Source: Verrucomicrobiaceae bacterium
GTDB taxonomy: Bacteria > Verrucomicrobiota > Verrucomicrobiia > Verrucomicrobiales > Verrucomicrobiaceae
NCBI GenBank assembly: GCA_027490195.1
Contig: JAIXYN010000069.1
Span: 86,093-150,092 of the forward strand
Direction: 5' to 3'
DNA: 64,000 nt
Made by a program: the position numbers and the translations under genes. Shown here one piece after another: positions 49,655-59,516 of the stretch (position 1 is the stretch's first letter; the number at the start of each line of letters is the position of its first letter). The notes beneath the pieces are model-generated. The model saw nothing but the letters and a program-made list of their open reading frames with translations. It made no database searches and was not told the origin of the DNA.

Positions 49655-51733
49655 TTATTCCACGAAGATGAATTCACGGGTGTTGAACAGCACCCAGGTC
49701 AGATCGCGCATGGTCATGCCGTTGCTAAGTCCCGCCGTGGCGCTGGCCAGTTCGTCGGGCTTGGGTTTGCGGCTGAAGAAGCTGAGGTAGAGGCTTTCCA
49801 CCTGCTGCTCCGGTGTCTTCTGGGCGCTGGCCGTTTTCACCACGAGTGAATCATTCTGGCCGATGACACGCTGGGCCTCGCCATTCATGAGCATCAGCAC
49901 CTGCGGGATGCTGCCTTCCTCGCTTTCACTGTCGGCGATCTGGCGATCGCTCTGGCCAAACATGCGGAGGAAATGCTGATCCTTTTCAGGCTGCGGTAGC
50001 TCTGAGGCACGGGCCAGCACCATTCCGTCGCGCACTGGAGGAGCGAGGGTCAGGTCTTCTTCACCGCCTTGATTCATCATGCGCTTTTTCTTGTTCTTCG
50101 GGGTGCCTGCGGCCTTGCCTCCAAATTGCCGCATGCTCGCGATGGCGTTTTCAATCTGGCCTTTGATGACATCTGGCGAAGCCTCACCGCTCAAGTCAAT
50201 GCTCATGGCCTTGGCGTAGGTTTCGCCGCGATGCCCTTTGAATTTGTCCACGTCAGCACCAACGACGAGCGTGGCGCAGGAGTCCCAGGCCTGTTCGGCG
50301 GTCATGCGCCGCAGAATCGGGCCAGGAAAGAGGTAGGCGGAGTTGTCTGCCAGTTCGTGGCTGGTGGCCTCACGCTGGTAGGTGTCGGTATTGCACAGCA
50401 CGCGCAGGAACTGCTTGAGGTCGAATTTCAGACGCACCATTTCATTGGCCAGATGGTGCAGCAGAGCCGGATTCGAGCTCGCATTCGGGTCATCCAGATC
50501 GGCGACGGGTTCCTTCACGCCGATGCCGAACATGTGCTTCCACATGCGGTTGGCAATGGTCATGGCAAAGCGTGGATTGTCCGGGGACGTCATCCATTTG
50601 GCAAACTGCTCGCGCAGTTGCTCATCATGCTTGGTGGTCTGCACACCTTGATAGGCCTTCTTGGTTTTGTCGTCACTCCAAGTGATCAGCTTGGGTGTCA
50701 CAAGATCCCCGGGCTTGGCATCCGGGTACTTGTAATCATCCGGCAACTTCAAATCGTTCGTGCTGGAGTCTTCGACGGCCAGGGCGTTCACGCGCAGGAG
50801 GTTCTTCGCCTGCTGCTGCAGTTTTTTGTCTCCCAGAGAGGCAAGCACCTTGCGCATGCCCTGCATGCCTGCACCCGCATTGCCTTTGGCCCCGTAGGTT
50901 TCCGTGGCTCCGAAGAAGGCCGCCATTTCAAAGAACTGGCGCTGCGTCCAGTCGGCAAAGGGATGGTCATGACACTGCGCGCAAGAAACGTTCGCGCCGA
51001 TGAAGGTGCTTAGCGTGAGGCTCAGATTGTCCAGCCGCATGCCGGCATCACGCAGCAGGTAGCCCGTCGCGCCGTTTTCCAGCAGCTTGCCGTCGGCGGT
51101 CATCATGGAGTAAACGAGCTTGTTCCACGGCACGTTCTCTCCGATCTGCTTCTTCAACCAGTCTTGGTAGGTGTAGAAGCGCGCCTTCTGGGCCACATCC
51201 GCCATCCGCAGCATGTCGGCAAAGTAGTTGAACAGGTGGCTGCGATAGCCCTCGGATTCCAGCAGCCGGTCGATCACTTTCGCTCGCTTCGAAAGGCTGG
51301 TGTCATTGATGAACTCCAGCGCTTCCTCCCGCGTGGGAATGCGGCCCGCGAGATCCAGAAAGACCCGTCGCACAAACTGTTCATCGGACGCCAGCGGGTT
51401 GGGCTTCTGCTCCGCCTTCTTCAGCCCGGCCTCCACAAGCATGTCGATCTGCGCTGCGGCCTGCGCCAGGTTGGGGTCGGAGGGGATGCCAAGACCTTCA
51501 GGCTTGAGCGTTTTGGCCGCCTGCTGATCAGCGGCGGAGAGCTTGTCCAAGGAGAGGCGATAGACGTAGCCGTTGCGGATTTGGAGGAAGACGTTGCCGT
51601 TTTCAATGCCCCGAAAGGTCGCCTCCAGCTTTCGTCCCTGGGAGTCGGTCCAGGTACGATAGACTTCATTGTCAGCCTGAAGACCGGTGACGAGGAGAGC
51701 ACAGGCGAGGGGGAGGCAAAAGCGTGTTTTCAT
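49655..51733 (-). CDS. Secreted SHD1-DUF1549-DUF1553 protein
   Basis: 692 residues from the ATG at 51733, opening a signal peptide (MKTRFCLPLACALLVTGLQA). Residues about 22-75 are an SHD1-like domain (RTWTDSQGRKLEATF, LSLDKLSAADQQAAKTL). DUF1549 follows from about 85, with NPLASDEQFVRRVFLDLAGRIPTREEA and the single CAQCHDHPFADWTQ heme-like motif. DUF1553 occupies the C-terminal half (NRMWKHMFGIGVKEPVADLDDPNASSNPALLHHLANEM). The domain order is usual except that the N-terminal cytochrome domain (PSCyt1) is replaced by SHD1. It precedes and probably is cotranscribed with DUF1501. Confidence 0.9.
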   Translation of the reverse strand: MKTRFCLPLACALLVTGLQADNEVYRTWTDSQGRKLEATFRGIENGNVFLQIRNGYVYRLSLDKLSAADQQAAKTLKPEGLGIPSDPNLAQAAAQIDMLVEAGLKKAEQKPNPLASDEQFVRRVFLDLAGRIPTREEALEFINDTSLSKRAKVIDRLLESEGYRSHLFNYFADMLRMADVAQKARFYTYQDWLKKQIGENVPWNKLVYSMMTADGKLLENGATGYLLRDAGMRLDNLSLTLSTFIGANVSCAQCHDHPFADWTQRQFFEMAAFFGATETYGAKGNAGAGMQGMRKVLASLGDKKLQQQAKNLLRVNALAVEDSSTNDLKLPDDYKYPDAKPGDLVTPKLITWSDDKTKKAYQGVQTTKHDEQLREQFAKWMTSPDNPRFAMTIANRMWKHMFGIGVKEPVADLDDPNASSNPALLHHLANEMVRLKFDLKQFLRVLCNTDTYQREATSHELADNSAYLFPGPILRRMTAEQAWDSCATLVVGADVDKFKGHRGETYAKAMSIDLSGEASPDVIKGQIENAIASMRQFGGKAAGTPKNKKKRMMNQGGEEDLTLAPPVRDGMVLARASELPQPEKDQHFLRMFGQSDRQIADSESEEGSIPQVLMLMNGEAQRVIGQNDSLVVKTASAQKTPEQQVESLYLSFFSRKPKPDELASATAGLSNGMTMRDLTWVLFNTREFIFVE

Positions 51734-51945
51734 GATTTTATCGTCCGGTGTTCCGGGTCGACGCCGGGTTAAACGAGGAGGACGCAAAGAAGTTTCAGTT
51801 CTTTTACGAATCCTTTAGCTGGGAGCAATGGCAGCCTCTGAGGAGTCTGGCGATAAAGGTTCGTGGGTCATTAAAATCATCCTTTCATCCTCGCAAAACT
51901 GTCATACCTCATTCACTCTCAAAGAAGAACCGTCAGTTAATACAC

Positions 51946-52548
51946 ATGAATTTTTGGATCGCCCCTATTGTCACCCTGTCTTTGATGTTGGTGCTTTCTG
52001 GCTGCGAGACTCCGGCGCAACGGGCGCAAAGAGCCAAGGAAGAGCGCTTCCTCATCGTCAAACGGCCTGCCATGGCTGAAAAGATCATCGAGGACGTGGT
52101 GAAGCTGCCCGAAGACAAGTCTCCCACCATGTGGGAAATCGCCCAGACCTTTCCTGCCTATGAGTGGTCCATCAATGTCTTTCACCGTGATGGCCTGACC
52201 GAGGAGAATGATGATCACTTCCTGCTCAAAGGCGACAAATCCCAAACCCCGGTCGAAATCAAACAGTTGGCCGAAGCCAAGCCCCTCAAGGTCGAGATGG
52301 CTATCGGCCCGATTGATGATGGTTTCGGTTACCGCAAACCGAAACTGCACTACACCTTCAAGCGGGTGGACGGCGGCTGGAAACGGGTGGACTGGCATGT
52401 GACCTGGCACGGCCTTGTTTCCAAGGAAGGCAAGGAAGAGCCACCGCTGAGCGAGCAGGAAAATCGCGAGAAGATCGAAAAAATCACCGGCGAACCCTAC
52501 GTGGACGAAGTGGAGGCAGCAGCAGCCATGACCACGGCATCGCTCTGA
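51946..52548 (+). CDS. Putative lipoprotein
   Basis: A 200-residue protein from the ATG at 51946. The leader MNFWIAPIVTLSLMLVLSGCETP ends in a clear lipobox (LSGC), so Cys20 should be lipidated. The rest is charged, with Lys/Glu-rich segments and a beta-like pattern (KPKLHYTFKRVDGGWKRVDWHVTWHG), probably a small compact domain. I do not recognise the family. It is divergent from the DUF1549 gene across 212 bases that contain no obvious second gene, and convergent with the next small gene. Confidence 0.65.
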   Translation: MNFWIAPIVTLSLMLVLSGCETPAQRAQRAKEERFLIVKRPAMAEKIIEDVVKLPEDKSPTMWEIAQTFPAYEWSINVFHRDGLTEENDDHFLLKGDKSQTPVEIKQLAEAKPLKVEMAIGPIDDGFGYRKPKLHYTFKRVDGGWKRVDWHVTWHGLVSKEGKEEPPLSEQENREKIEKITGEPYVDEVEAAAAMTTASL

Positions 52549-52627
52549 GCCAAGTCATTCCGAGCTGTAGTTCGTTCTGGAAGACGTTTGGCCTCCTGAG
52601 ACGAGAAAAACTGGAACTCTTCCGTTA

Positions 52628-53086
52628 CTAAACAAACACCGGCGCGAAAGAATCGATCAACGGCAGAAATGCCTGCTGGGATGCCATGTAGTCAGTACAG
52701 TTGTAGTCATGCAGACTCACGCGCACCAGCCAGGGAAACTGCGACATGCGCAGACAGACGATGCGGTAGTTCGCGGTGCGTTCGAGGCAGTCGCTTCCTG
52801 AAATGGCGGTGCCGCCTTCATCGTGCTGCCATTCTTCGAGAATATCCCAGTGGTGGTCGATCATCGCATGCAGATTGCGAATTTCCGTTTCTCGCCAGGC
52901 CGCCAGATCTGCCAAGGCAGATGAGTCGGGATCCGTGCGAGTGAAAACGGAGATGTAAGCCCCTTTGGTGCCGTCCCTGGCCTCAAAATAGAATGACCCC
53001 GGCCCATCCGTCTGAGGCTTCTGCTCCCAGTCAGCGGGAAGCAGGATCTGCCATTGCTCGGTGCTGATGGTGTTGTACTCGGGCAT
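52628..53086 (-). CDS. Hypothetical protein, DcrB/PsbP-like fold possible
   Basis: A 152-residue protein from the ATG at 53086 (MPEYNTISTEQWQILLPADWEQK). Segments such as ILLPADWEQKPQTDGPGSFYFEARDGTKGAYISVFT, a central helical part, and GSDCLERTANYRIVCLRMSQFPWLVRVSLHDYN resemble small alpha/beta proteins of the DcrB/PsbP kind that detect or bind at the cell surface, but no signal peptide is present. The homology is a guess from pattern only. It stands alone between convergent and divergent neighbours. Confidence 0.5.
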   Translation of the reverse strand: MPEYNTISTEQWQILLPADWEQKPQTDGPGSFYFEARDGTKGAYISVFTRTDPDSSALADLAAWRETEIRNLHAMIDHHWDILEEWQHDEGGTAISGSDCLERTANYRIVCLRMSQFPWLVRVSLHDYNCTDYMASQQAFLPLIDSFAPVFV

Positions 53087-53222
53087 TGAAGGTGGTGTTT
53101 TAGCAAGGTCTAGGCGGGCGAACAGCACGCACAAGGATTTGCCGCAGATTTCATAGCTGTTTCGAAAAAAGCGCCCTACAGGCTGCGGTTCACCGCCGCA
53201 TGACCATATCGGAGAGCGCATT

Positions 53223-53263
53223 CCTACCCGCCCTGCGTAGCGCGAAACCACAGCGCTGGTAGG
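53223..53263. repeat. Compound inverted repeat upstream of FKBP gene
   Basis: CCTACC (53223-53228) pairs with GGTAGG (53258-53263), and inside it AGCGC (53239-53243) pairs with GCGCT (53253-53257). It sits in the divergent 270-base region between the hypothetical gene and the secreted FKBP gene. It could be another REP-type sequence or a regulatory hairpin. Confidence 0.35.
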
Positions 53264-53356
53264 GAACCGCTGCGCGGCAAACCAGTCGGCTCATTCTGCT
53301 TTCCGCTTTGTGGCTAAACGCTTGACGAAACTCGGTCATGACGTGAGGTCTAGATA

Positions 53357-53869
53357 ATGAACGCCATCCGCACCAGCCGCCTCCAGTCCTCCCGTTTTTC
53401 CCTTTTGATGGGGGTTGCCATCCTGACTTGCATGCTCACTTCGGCAGGATGGACTCAGGCACAAGAAGCCGTCCCATTTCCCAAGCTTCCAGAAGGAGCG
53501 GGTGAGATCAGCCCGAAGGCTGCCAAGACCTTCACAGCCGCCGAGTCGGGACTGAAATACCGCATTCTGCGCGCAGGCACCGGGGCCAAGCCCACTCCCC
53601 AGCAGAAGGTGGTGGTCAACTACCACGGCTGGCTTTTCAATGGCCGGGTCTTTGACAGCTCTTATGCTCGCGGCATGCCGATCACCTTCGGTCTCAACCA
53701 GGTCATCAAAGGCTGGACTGAAGGGATGCAGTATGTGGGCAAAGGCGGCATGATCGAACTCGAAATCCCCGGCTACCTCGGCTACGGCCTGCAGGGCCAG
53801 CCCGGCTCTGGAATCCCACCCAATGCGACTCTCCACTTCTTGGTGGAGCTGATCGACATCATGGAGTGA
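53357..53869 (+). CDS. Secreted FKBP-type peptidyl-prolyl isomerase
   Basis: A 170-residue FKBP with a leader (FSLLMGVAILTCMLTSAGWTQAQEA) placing it outside the cytoplasm. The FKBP domain is clear: VVVNYHGWLFNGRVFDSSYARG, GLNQVIKGWTEGMQYV, LEIPGYLGYG and PPNATLHFLVELIDI. It should help fold exported proteins. A DUF1592 gene follows 185 bases later on the same strand; the window's other FKBP gene is also adjacent to a DUF1592 gene. The start ATG at 53357 lies close to TAGATA. A TTGACG upstream has poor spacing to it. Confidence 0.92.
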   Translation: MNAIRTSRLQSSRFSLLMGVAILTCMLTSAGWTQAQEAVPFPKLPEGAGEISPKAAKTFTAAESGLKYRILRAGTGAKPTPQQKVVVNYHGWLFNGRVFDSSYARGMPITFGLNQVIKGWTEGMQYVGKGGMIELEIPGYLGYGLQGQPGSGIPPNATLHFLVELIDIME

Positions 53870-54054
53870 GCCTGGCTTTGCGGCAGCTCACCTGAAGCCC
53901 CTTCATGGGAGGCTTGATGGCTAGCACTCACGTGACTTGGTGCCGAGGATCTGCGGTTTCGCTGTCGTCCTTGGGCGCATGGATGAATCAGCTCCAGTTT
54001 TGATAAATCGGCTGCTTCCCGCGCGTAAGTTCCTTGCCCCCTTTGAAGATATCC

Positions 54055-55995
54055 ATGCTGCCCCCCAGCCTCCTTCGCATTGACTTGATCGTCATGCTGC
54101 CCCTGTTCTGCGCCCTAGCGTGGACGCTGCCCTTGCAGGCGAAATCCGCCGCAGACCCTAAAGCCTCCGATGACTCCGTCCTCTTGGCGCTGCAGACGGA
54201 GGTGAAGAAGGACTTCAAGAGCAAAGTCGAGCCGTTTGTGAAGACCTACTGCTTCGAGTGCCACGGCAACCGAAAATCCAAAAGCGGGATCAACTTCGAG
54301 ATCGCTGTGCGTAAGCCCGCCGTCGCCCCGTTCAGCGAAATCTGGACCAAAGCCTACGTCAGCATGAGCGCTCACGATATGCCGCCGGAGGACTATGACA
54401 AACAGCCCAAGGATGATGAGCTTCAGCGCGTCTTGGACACCATCGCCAAGACCAAATACCTCAGTGCGAAAGATCCCGGCCCCTTTGTCATCCGCCGCCT
54501 GACCAAGACGGAGTATGGCAACACCCTGCATGATCTCCTCGGCGTTGATCCCGCAGTGGCCGCCGAACTGCCTGACGAGGTGCCCGGGGAGGGCTACATG
54601 AATTCGCTCTCGCCGCTGCAGTCGGAGCAATATCTCAGCATCGCCAATGATGCCCTCAACAGCGCTCTGGCCGCCAAGGGCTCCCCGCCCACGGCTGTTC
54701 AAAAGCGTCTGTTTGGGGAAACACCCGCTGAGGGTGCCGATCTCCGCGCTGAAGCAGCCAAGGTCGCCCGCTCGCTTGCACGCAGCGCCTATCGCCGCCC
54801 GCCATCCGAGGCTGAGGTCACCACGCTGCTGGCGGTCTTTGACCTTGGCCGCACGAACAAGCTCGACTACACCACTTCGTTGCGCCTTATGCTCAAGGCG
54901 GTGCTCGTTTCTCCCCAGTTCCTCTTCATCACTCCCGCCAGGGAAGCGGCAGCTGGCGAGAAGATCTTGCCGCTCGATGATTACCAACTCGCCGCGCGTC
55001 TCTCGTATCTGCTCTGGGCCACGATGCCTGATGTGGAGCTCTCCGAACTCGCCGATGCCGGCAAACTCCACGAGCCCGCGATTCTCAAAACGCAGGTCAA
55101 ACGCCTGCTCATGGATCCACGCGCGCGCGCCTTGTTTGACGGCTTCGGTGCCCAGTGGCTCGGTCTCGCAGAGCTGGCAGACAAGACCTTCGACACCAAA
55201 AAATTCCCGCAGATGACTGGCCCGATGCGCACTGCGATGTATGATGAGGCGCGGCTGTTCTTCGACAGCATCGTGCGCGAAAATCGCAGCGTCGTCAGCT
55301 TTGTGGACAGCGATTACACCTTCCTCAATGGCACCTTGGCCGCGCTCTATGGCCTGGAAAAAAACGTCACTGGCCCCGAGATGCGGAAGGTGAAACTGAC
55401 GAATGCGAATCGCGGCGGCATCCTCGGCATGCCCGGCATCTTGGCCACCACCTCATTTCCCAATCGCACTAGCCCCGTCAAACGTGGTGTCTGGGTACTG
55501 GAGCAGGTGCTGGGGCAGCGGGTCCCGCCCGCCCCGCCGAATGTGCCCACCCTGGAAAAACAGGACCCCAAAAAGGCCGCCAGCCTGACCCTGCGCCAGC
55601 GCACGGAACTCCACCGCACCAACGCCGTCTGCGCCAACTGCCACAAGATCCTCGATCCCATCGGCTTCGGTCTGGAAAACTTCGATGCCATCGGTCGCTG
55701 GCGCGATCAAGATGACACAGGCGGTGCCATTGATGCCGTGGGCGAGCTGCCGGGCGGAAAACATTTCTCTTCCCCCCGGGAGTTAAAAGCCATTATCGCC
55801 GCACGCAGGGACGACATGGCGCGTAATTTGACGGAGAAACTCCTGGCCTATGCCCTGTGCCGAAAGCTGGAAGGCTACGACGAAATCGTCGTGGATCGCC
55901 TCATGGAAACCATCGCCAAGGATGGCTTCCGCATGCAGACGCTTATCGCCGAGATCGTTGCCAGCTATCCCTTCATGAACCGCAGTATCGAGTAA
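54055..55995 (+). CDS. Secreted DUF1592/DUF1588 cytochrome-like protein
   Basis: 646 residues from the ATG at 54055; the upstream TTG is not needed since the signal peptide ([18 protein letters not shown]) begins after the ATG. A heme motif CFECHG is followed by DUF1587 ([14 protein letters not shown]), DUF1595, DUF1592 ([17 protein letters not shown]), DUF1588 ([18 protein letters not shown] with CANCH and [21 protein letters not shown]) and DUF1585. It has a single domain set without the extra modules of its larger relative at 7873. It is followed after 12 bases by a DUF1552 gene, the standard pairing, so both form an operon. Confidence 0.92.
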   Translation: MLPPSLLRIDLIVMLPLFCALAWTLPLQAKSAADPKASDDSVLLALQTEVKKDFKSKVEPFVKTYCFECHGNRKSKSGINFEIAVRKPAVAPFSEIWTKAYVSMSAHDMPPEDYDKQPKDDELQRVLDTIAKTKYLSAKDPGPFVIRRLTKTEYGNTLHDLLGVDPAVAAELPDEVPGEGYMNSLSPLQSEQYLSIANDALNSALAAKGSPPTAVQKRLFGETPAEGADLRAEAAKVARSLARSAYRRPPSEAEVTTLLAVFDLGRTNKLDYTTSLRLMLKAVLVSPQFLFITPAREAAAGEKILPLDDYQLAARLSYLLWATMPDVELSELADAGKLHEPAILKTQVKRLLMDPRARALFDGFGAQWLGLAELADKTFDTKKFPQMTGPMRTAMYDEARLFFDSIVRENRSVVSFVDSDYTFLNGTLAALYGLEKNVTGPEMRKVKLTNANRGGILGMPGILATTSFPNRTSPVKRGVWVLEQVLGQRVPPAPPNVPTLEKQDPKKAASLTLRQRTELHRTNAVCANCHKILDPIGFGLENFDAIGRWRDQDDTGGAIDAVGELPGGKHFSSPRELKAIIAARRDDMARNLTEKLLAYALCRKLEGYDEIVVDRLMETIAKDGFRMQTLIAEIVASYPFMNRSIE

Positions 55996-56007
55996 CCTCC
56001 TTTTCCC

Positions 56008-57390
56008 ATGAGCCGTCCTTATCTCATTGATCGCCGCGCTACCCTGAAAGGTCTCGGGGCCTCACTCGCACTCCCTCTTCTCGAAACCATGGGCTGGGCT
56101 GAAGCCGCCAAAGGAAAAGCGGTGAAGCCACCCCTGCGCCTCGGCTTCATGTACATGCCGCACGGGGTCATCCCGGATCAGTTCTGGCCCACGAGTCCAG
56201 AGACCTTTCTCAAATCGCCGCCGCCTGCGCTCGAATCATTGCGGCCCGTGCTCGATCAGTGCTTGCTGATGAAAGGCATCTCGGGGGTGCCTATTGCACC
56301 CTTCGGGAGTGCGCCGCATGCGCTGGAGCTTTCCACCTGGCTCACGGCATGCCTGCCGGATGCGGACAAACGGGATCAGATCCACATCGCCATTTCCGCC
56401 GATCAGATCGCCGCAAACTACGTTGGTTCACTGACCTCCCTGCCTTCCTTGGAGCTGGCCACCATGCCGCAGACACACAAGGAAAATCAGGAAGGTCTCA
56501 ATGAGGGCTACTACTCGCATTGCAGCTTCCGCTCGCCCACGCAGGCCGTCCCTGCGGAGACCAATCCTCGCAACGTGCTAAACCGTTTGTTTGGCAAGAC
56601 GGACAAGCCTGGAAACATCGCCCAGACCGACCCTCTGGACCGCCAGATGCTTGACTTGGTCATCGGCAGCGCCAAGGACCTGCGCCGCACGCTGCCTCAG
56701 GGCGATCAGCATAAACTGGATGAATACCTCGATAGCGTGCGCTCCGTGGAGCGTCGCATCGCCGCCATGGAGTATCGACAGAAAGAGGCCGCGTTGGAAA
56801 AAGCCGGCGTCAGTTCCAGCAAGCGCAGAGCCTCAGATTCCCCACCCATCGAAATCAAAATTCCCGTCAGTGACAAGCGCAGCGAGTACATGCAGGTCAT
56901 GTGTGACCTCAATGTGCTGGCCTTTCAGACCGACACCACACGCGTCAGCACCTACATCGGCTCCACGCCGAATGGGGTTTCCTATCCCGAGCTCGGCTTC
57001 GCGGACATGCATCATTCGCAAACGCATCACAACAACAAGGCGGACATGGTCGCCAAAGTCGCCGCCATCACCGCCTTCAACATCTCGCAATTTGCCTACA
57101 TGGTGAAGAAGATGCACAGCTTGCGGGAAGGGGATGGCACCCTGCTTGACAACTGCCTCATGCTCTGGGGCTCGGGGCTGGAGGACGGCAACAAACACAG
57201 CCGCGAAAACCTCCCCTTCATCATCGCCGGCAAAGGCGGCGGCTCCATCAACACCGGCCGCTTCATGGCGAATACGAAAGGCAATCAGGGAGATCTGCTC
57301 ACCACCATCCTCGCCTGCGCCGCCATTCCTCTCGACCGCCCCATCGGGATCGCGACCAAGCAGATCAAGGAGATGATGGCCAATGCCTGA
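56008..57390 (+). CDS. DUF1552 protein with Tat-like leader
   Basis: A 460-residue DUF1552 protein, starting [29 protein letters not shown] with a Tat-like RR. Typical segments are [52 protein letters not shown] and [19 protein letters not shown], with a HHSQTHHNN His-rich motif probably binding metal. It partners the DUF1592 protein encoded 12 bases upstream. Function of the pair is unknown; export and metal/heme motifs suggest a periplasmic redox or hydrolytic role. It is convergent with the helicase gene. Confidence 0.9.
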   Translation: MSRPYLIDRRATLKGLGASLALPLLETMGWAEAAKGKAVKPPLRLGFMYMPHGVIPDQFWPTSPETFLKSPPPALESLRPVLDQCLLMKGISGVPIAPFGSAPHALELSTWLTACLPDADKRDQIHIAISADQIAANYVGSLTSLPSLELATMPQTHKENQEGLNEGYYSHCSFRSPTQAVPAETNPRNVLNRLFGKTDKPGNIAQTDPLDRQMLDLVIGSAKDLRRTLPQGDQHKLDEYLDSVRSVERRIAAMEYRQKEAALEKAGVSSSKRRASDSPPIEIKIPVSDKRSEYMQVMCDLNVLAFQTDTTRVSTYIGSTPNGVSYPELGFADMHHSQTHHNNKADMVAKVAAITAFNISQFAYMVKKMHSLREGDGTLLDNCLMLWGSGLEDGNKHSRENLPFIIAGKGGGSINTGRFMANTKGNQGDLLTTILACAAIPLDRPIGIATKQIKEMMANA

Positions 57391-57437
57391 GCATAGATGA
57401 ATGACGGCGGTCATCCCGCATCAGCGCCACTTTTTGT

Positions 57438-59459
57438 TTACCACCCGCTCTTCACATTCCACACCTCGACGAGATCCTTCGGTAGATCCGTGATGAAGCG
57501 TGAGGGCCGCATCATGATGTCTCCATCGCGGGCCTGATGATTGATGACTGGATAAGTCAGATACAGCTCATCCTTCGCACGGGTCACGGTGACATAAAAC
57601 AAGCGGCGCTCTTCTTCGAGAGCCGCGTCACCACCTTCGTCGATGGCGCGCTTGTGTGGGAACATGCCGTCGGCCAGCCAGACAGCGAAGACGACGTTCC
57701 ATTCCAAACCTTTGGCTTGATGCCCTGTCGTCAGGGTCACGGCGTCACGATCCTGCTGTTCCTGTTGAGCCGGTTTGTTGTCGGTATCCACTCCGCTGAG
57801 AAGCGAAAGCTGACTGAGGAATTCGAGCGGATCGGTAAAGCGGTCGCTGAAGTTGCTGAGCTGCTCAAGGTCCTGCTGACGCTGCTCGTAGTTCTTGAAC
57901 TTGGCCTTCATGTAGTCCTCATACACGCCGTCGGTGATGCTGCGGATCATCTGCGCCGGGGCTGCGACCTTGCCCTCTTTGTCGATGAGTTCGTCGAGCG
58001 TGTAAGCAAACTGCTCCCAGGTGGCCTTCGCCTTCTTCGGCACCTTCAGCGGAACTAGCACAGCGGAAAAGGTGCAGGGCATCGTCTCGGCCTTGGCGGC
58101 GTCGGACTTGAGCCAGTCCTGCCAGAGCTTGGCAGCGCTGACATTGCCGATGCCTTCAACGAGGCGCACCATGCGCATGAAGCTGACCTCATCCTGACGA
58201 TTCACGGCGAACTTCATGAACGCGGCCACATCCTTCACATGCGCCTGCTCAAAGAAGCGCAATCCGCTGGTGATCTGAAACGGAATGCCGCGCTGCGTGA
58301 GTTCCATCTGGATTTCCATGCTGTGGAAATGCGCACGATAAAGAACGGCGATGTCGTTGAGCTCCGTGCCTTCGTCCTGCAGTTCCAATATACGCTGTGC
58401 CACGAAGGCTGCCTGCGCGGAGGAGCTGTCGAGCGAGACAAGCGCAGGCAGCATGCCCTTGGACTCGCGGGCCGGAACCAGATTTTTAGGGATCTGCCCA
58501 CGGTTCATGGCGATGGCTGCATTCGCGAGATTCAGCACTTCAGGCACGCTGCGATAGTTCACCTCGATCTTGTGGACGCGGGCTCTGGGCCAGTGCTGAT
58601 CAAATTCGAGGATGTTGGAGACATCCGCCCCACGCCAGGAGTAGATGGACTGCGCATCATCACCAACGACCATGAGATTTCCCTGCGGTCCGGTGAGCAG
58701 TTCAACCATGCGGCACTGGAGGCTGTTGGTGTCCTGATACTCATCGACAAGGACGAACTCGAACTGAGTACGGTAGCGCTCCAGCAGGTCCTCGTTTTCC
58801 TCCAGCAACTTCACGGTGAGCGCCAGCAGGTCATCGAAGTCCATGCAGTTCGTATCGCGTTTTTTCTCCTGGTAGAGCGTGCGCATCTTGAGAATGCCCG
58901 AGGCCACTTCTTCAAAATAGGGGTAGCGCGTGTTGATGATTTCCTTCAGGCCGCACAGGGTATTGTCGGCAAGCGAGAAGATGTCTCCCAGAACTTCGGC
59001 CTTCGGAAAGCGGTAGGTGGTGGTGTCGATGCCGCTGCTGCCGAGCACGGTTTCCATGAGGTCCTTCTGATCCTCGCGGTCCATGATGGAGAAACCTTTG
59101 CGGTAGCCGAGTCTCTCCGCGTTGTAGCGCAGAATGCGGTTGCCGATGGAATGAAAGGTGCCGCCCCAGATACGGGTCGCATCTTGAGTGACGAGTTCCT
59201 GCACCCGCTGCTGCATCTCGCGCGCGGCCTTGTTCGTGAAGGTGAGCAGTAGGATCGACTCTGGCTGAATGCCATTGTCCAACAGCCACGCGACTCGATA
59301 CGTCAGTGTGCGCGTCTTGCCGCTGCCTGCGCCTGCAATGACCAGCGCCTGCCCCGGTGGACTCGTGACCGCCGCATATTGCTGCTCGTTCAGCTCCGCC
59401 TTGTAATCAATGCGTGTGCTGGGTTCGTGCGTGCTGTGAAGCGTGTAGTTGCGGGCCAT
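57438..59459 (-). CDS. UvrD/Rep-family ATP-dependent DNA helicase
   Basis: 673 residues from the ATG at 59459 (MARNYTLHS). An SF1A 3'-5' helicase with the motifs in order: the Q-motif LNEQQYAAV, Walker A AGAGSGKTRTL, TFTNKAAREM, Walker B VLVDEYQDTNSLQ, GDDAQSIYSWRGAD, VNYRSVPEVL, LTTGHQAKGLEWNVVF and ERRLFYVTVTRAKDELYL. It unwinds DNA in repair or replication restart. The protein is a little shorter than UvrD/PcrA (about 720) and lacks an obvious PcrA C-terminal tail. No partner gene is adjacent; it is flanked by the DUF1552 and subtilase genes. Confidence 0.94.
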   Translation of the reverse strand: MARNYTLHSTHEPSTRIDYKAELNEQQYAAVTSPPGQALVIAGAGSGKTRTLTYRVAWLLDNGIQPESILLLTFTNKAAREMQQRVQELVTQDATRIWGGTFHSIGNRILRYNAERLGYRKGFSIMDREDQKDLMETVLGSSGIDTTTYRFPKAEVLGDIFSLADNTLCGLKEIINTRYPYFEEVASGILKMRTLYQEKKRDTNCMDFDDLLALTVKLLEENEDLLERYRTQFEFVLVDEYQDTNSLQCRMVELLTGPQGNLMVVGDDAQSIYSWRGADVSNILEFDQHWPRARVHKIEVNYRSVPEVLNLANAAIAMNRGQIPKNLVPARESKGMLPALVSLDSSSAQAAFVAQRILELQDEGTELNDIAVLYRAHFHSMEIQMELTQRGIPFQITSGLRFFEQAHVKDVAAFMKFAVNRQDEVSFMRMVRLVEGIGNVSAAKLWQDWLKSDAAKAETMPCTFSAVLVPLKVPKKAKATWEQFAYTLDELIDKEGKVAAPAQMIRSITDGVYEDYMKAKFKNYEQRQQDLEQLSNFSDRFTDPLEFLSQLSLLSGVDTDNKPAQQEQQDRDAVTLTTGHQAKGLEWNVVFAVWLADGMFPHKRAIDEGGDAALEEERRLFYVTVTRAKDELYLTYPVINHQARDGDIMMRPSRFITDLPKDLVEVWNVKSGW

Positions 59460-59516
59460 CGTGGAAGTAGAAGGGGGAGGTCTAGGAGTCAAGACCGCGC
59501 AACTTTGACCTGCCTC

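Noticed and set aside
58239..59252. 337-residue plus-strand frame opposite the helicase
   Set aside because: The opposite strand encodes all SF1 helicase motifs; the frame has no recognisable features.
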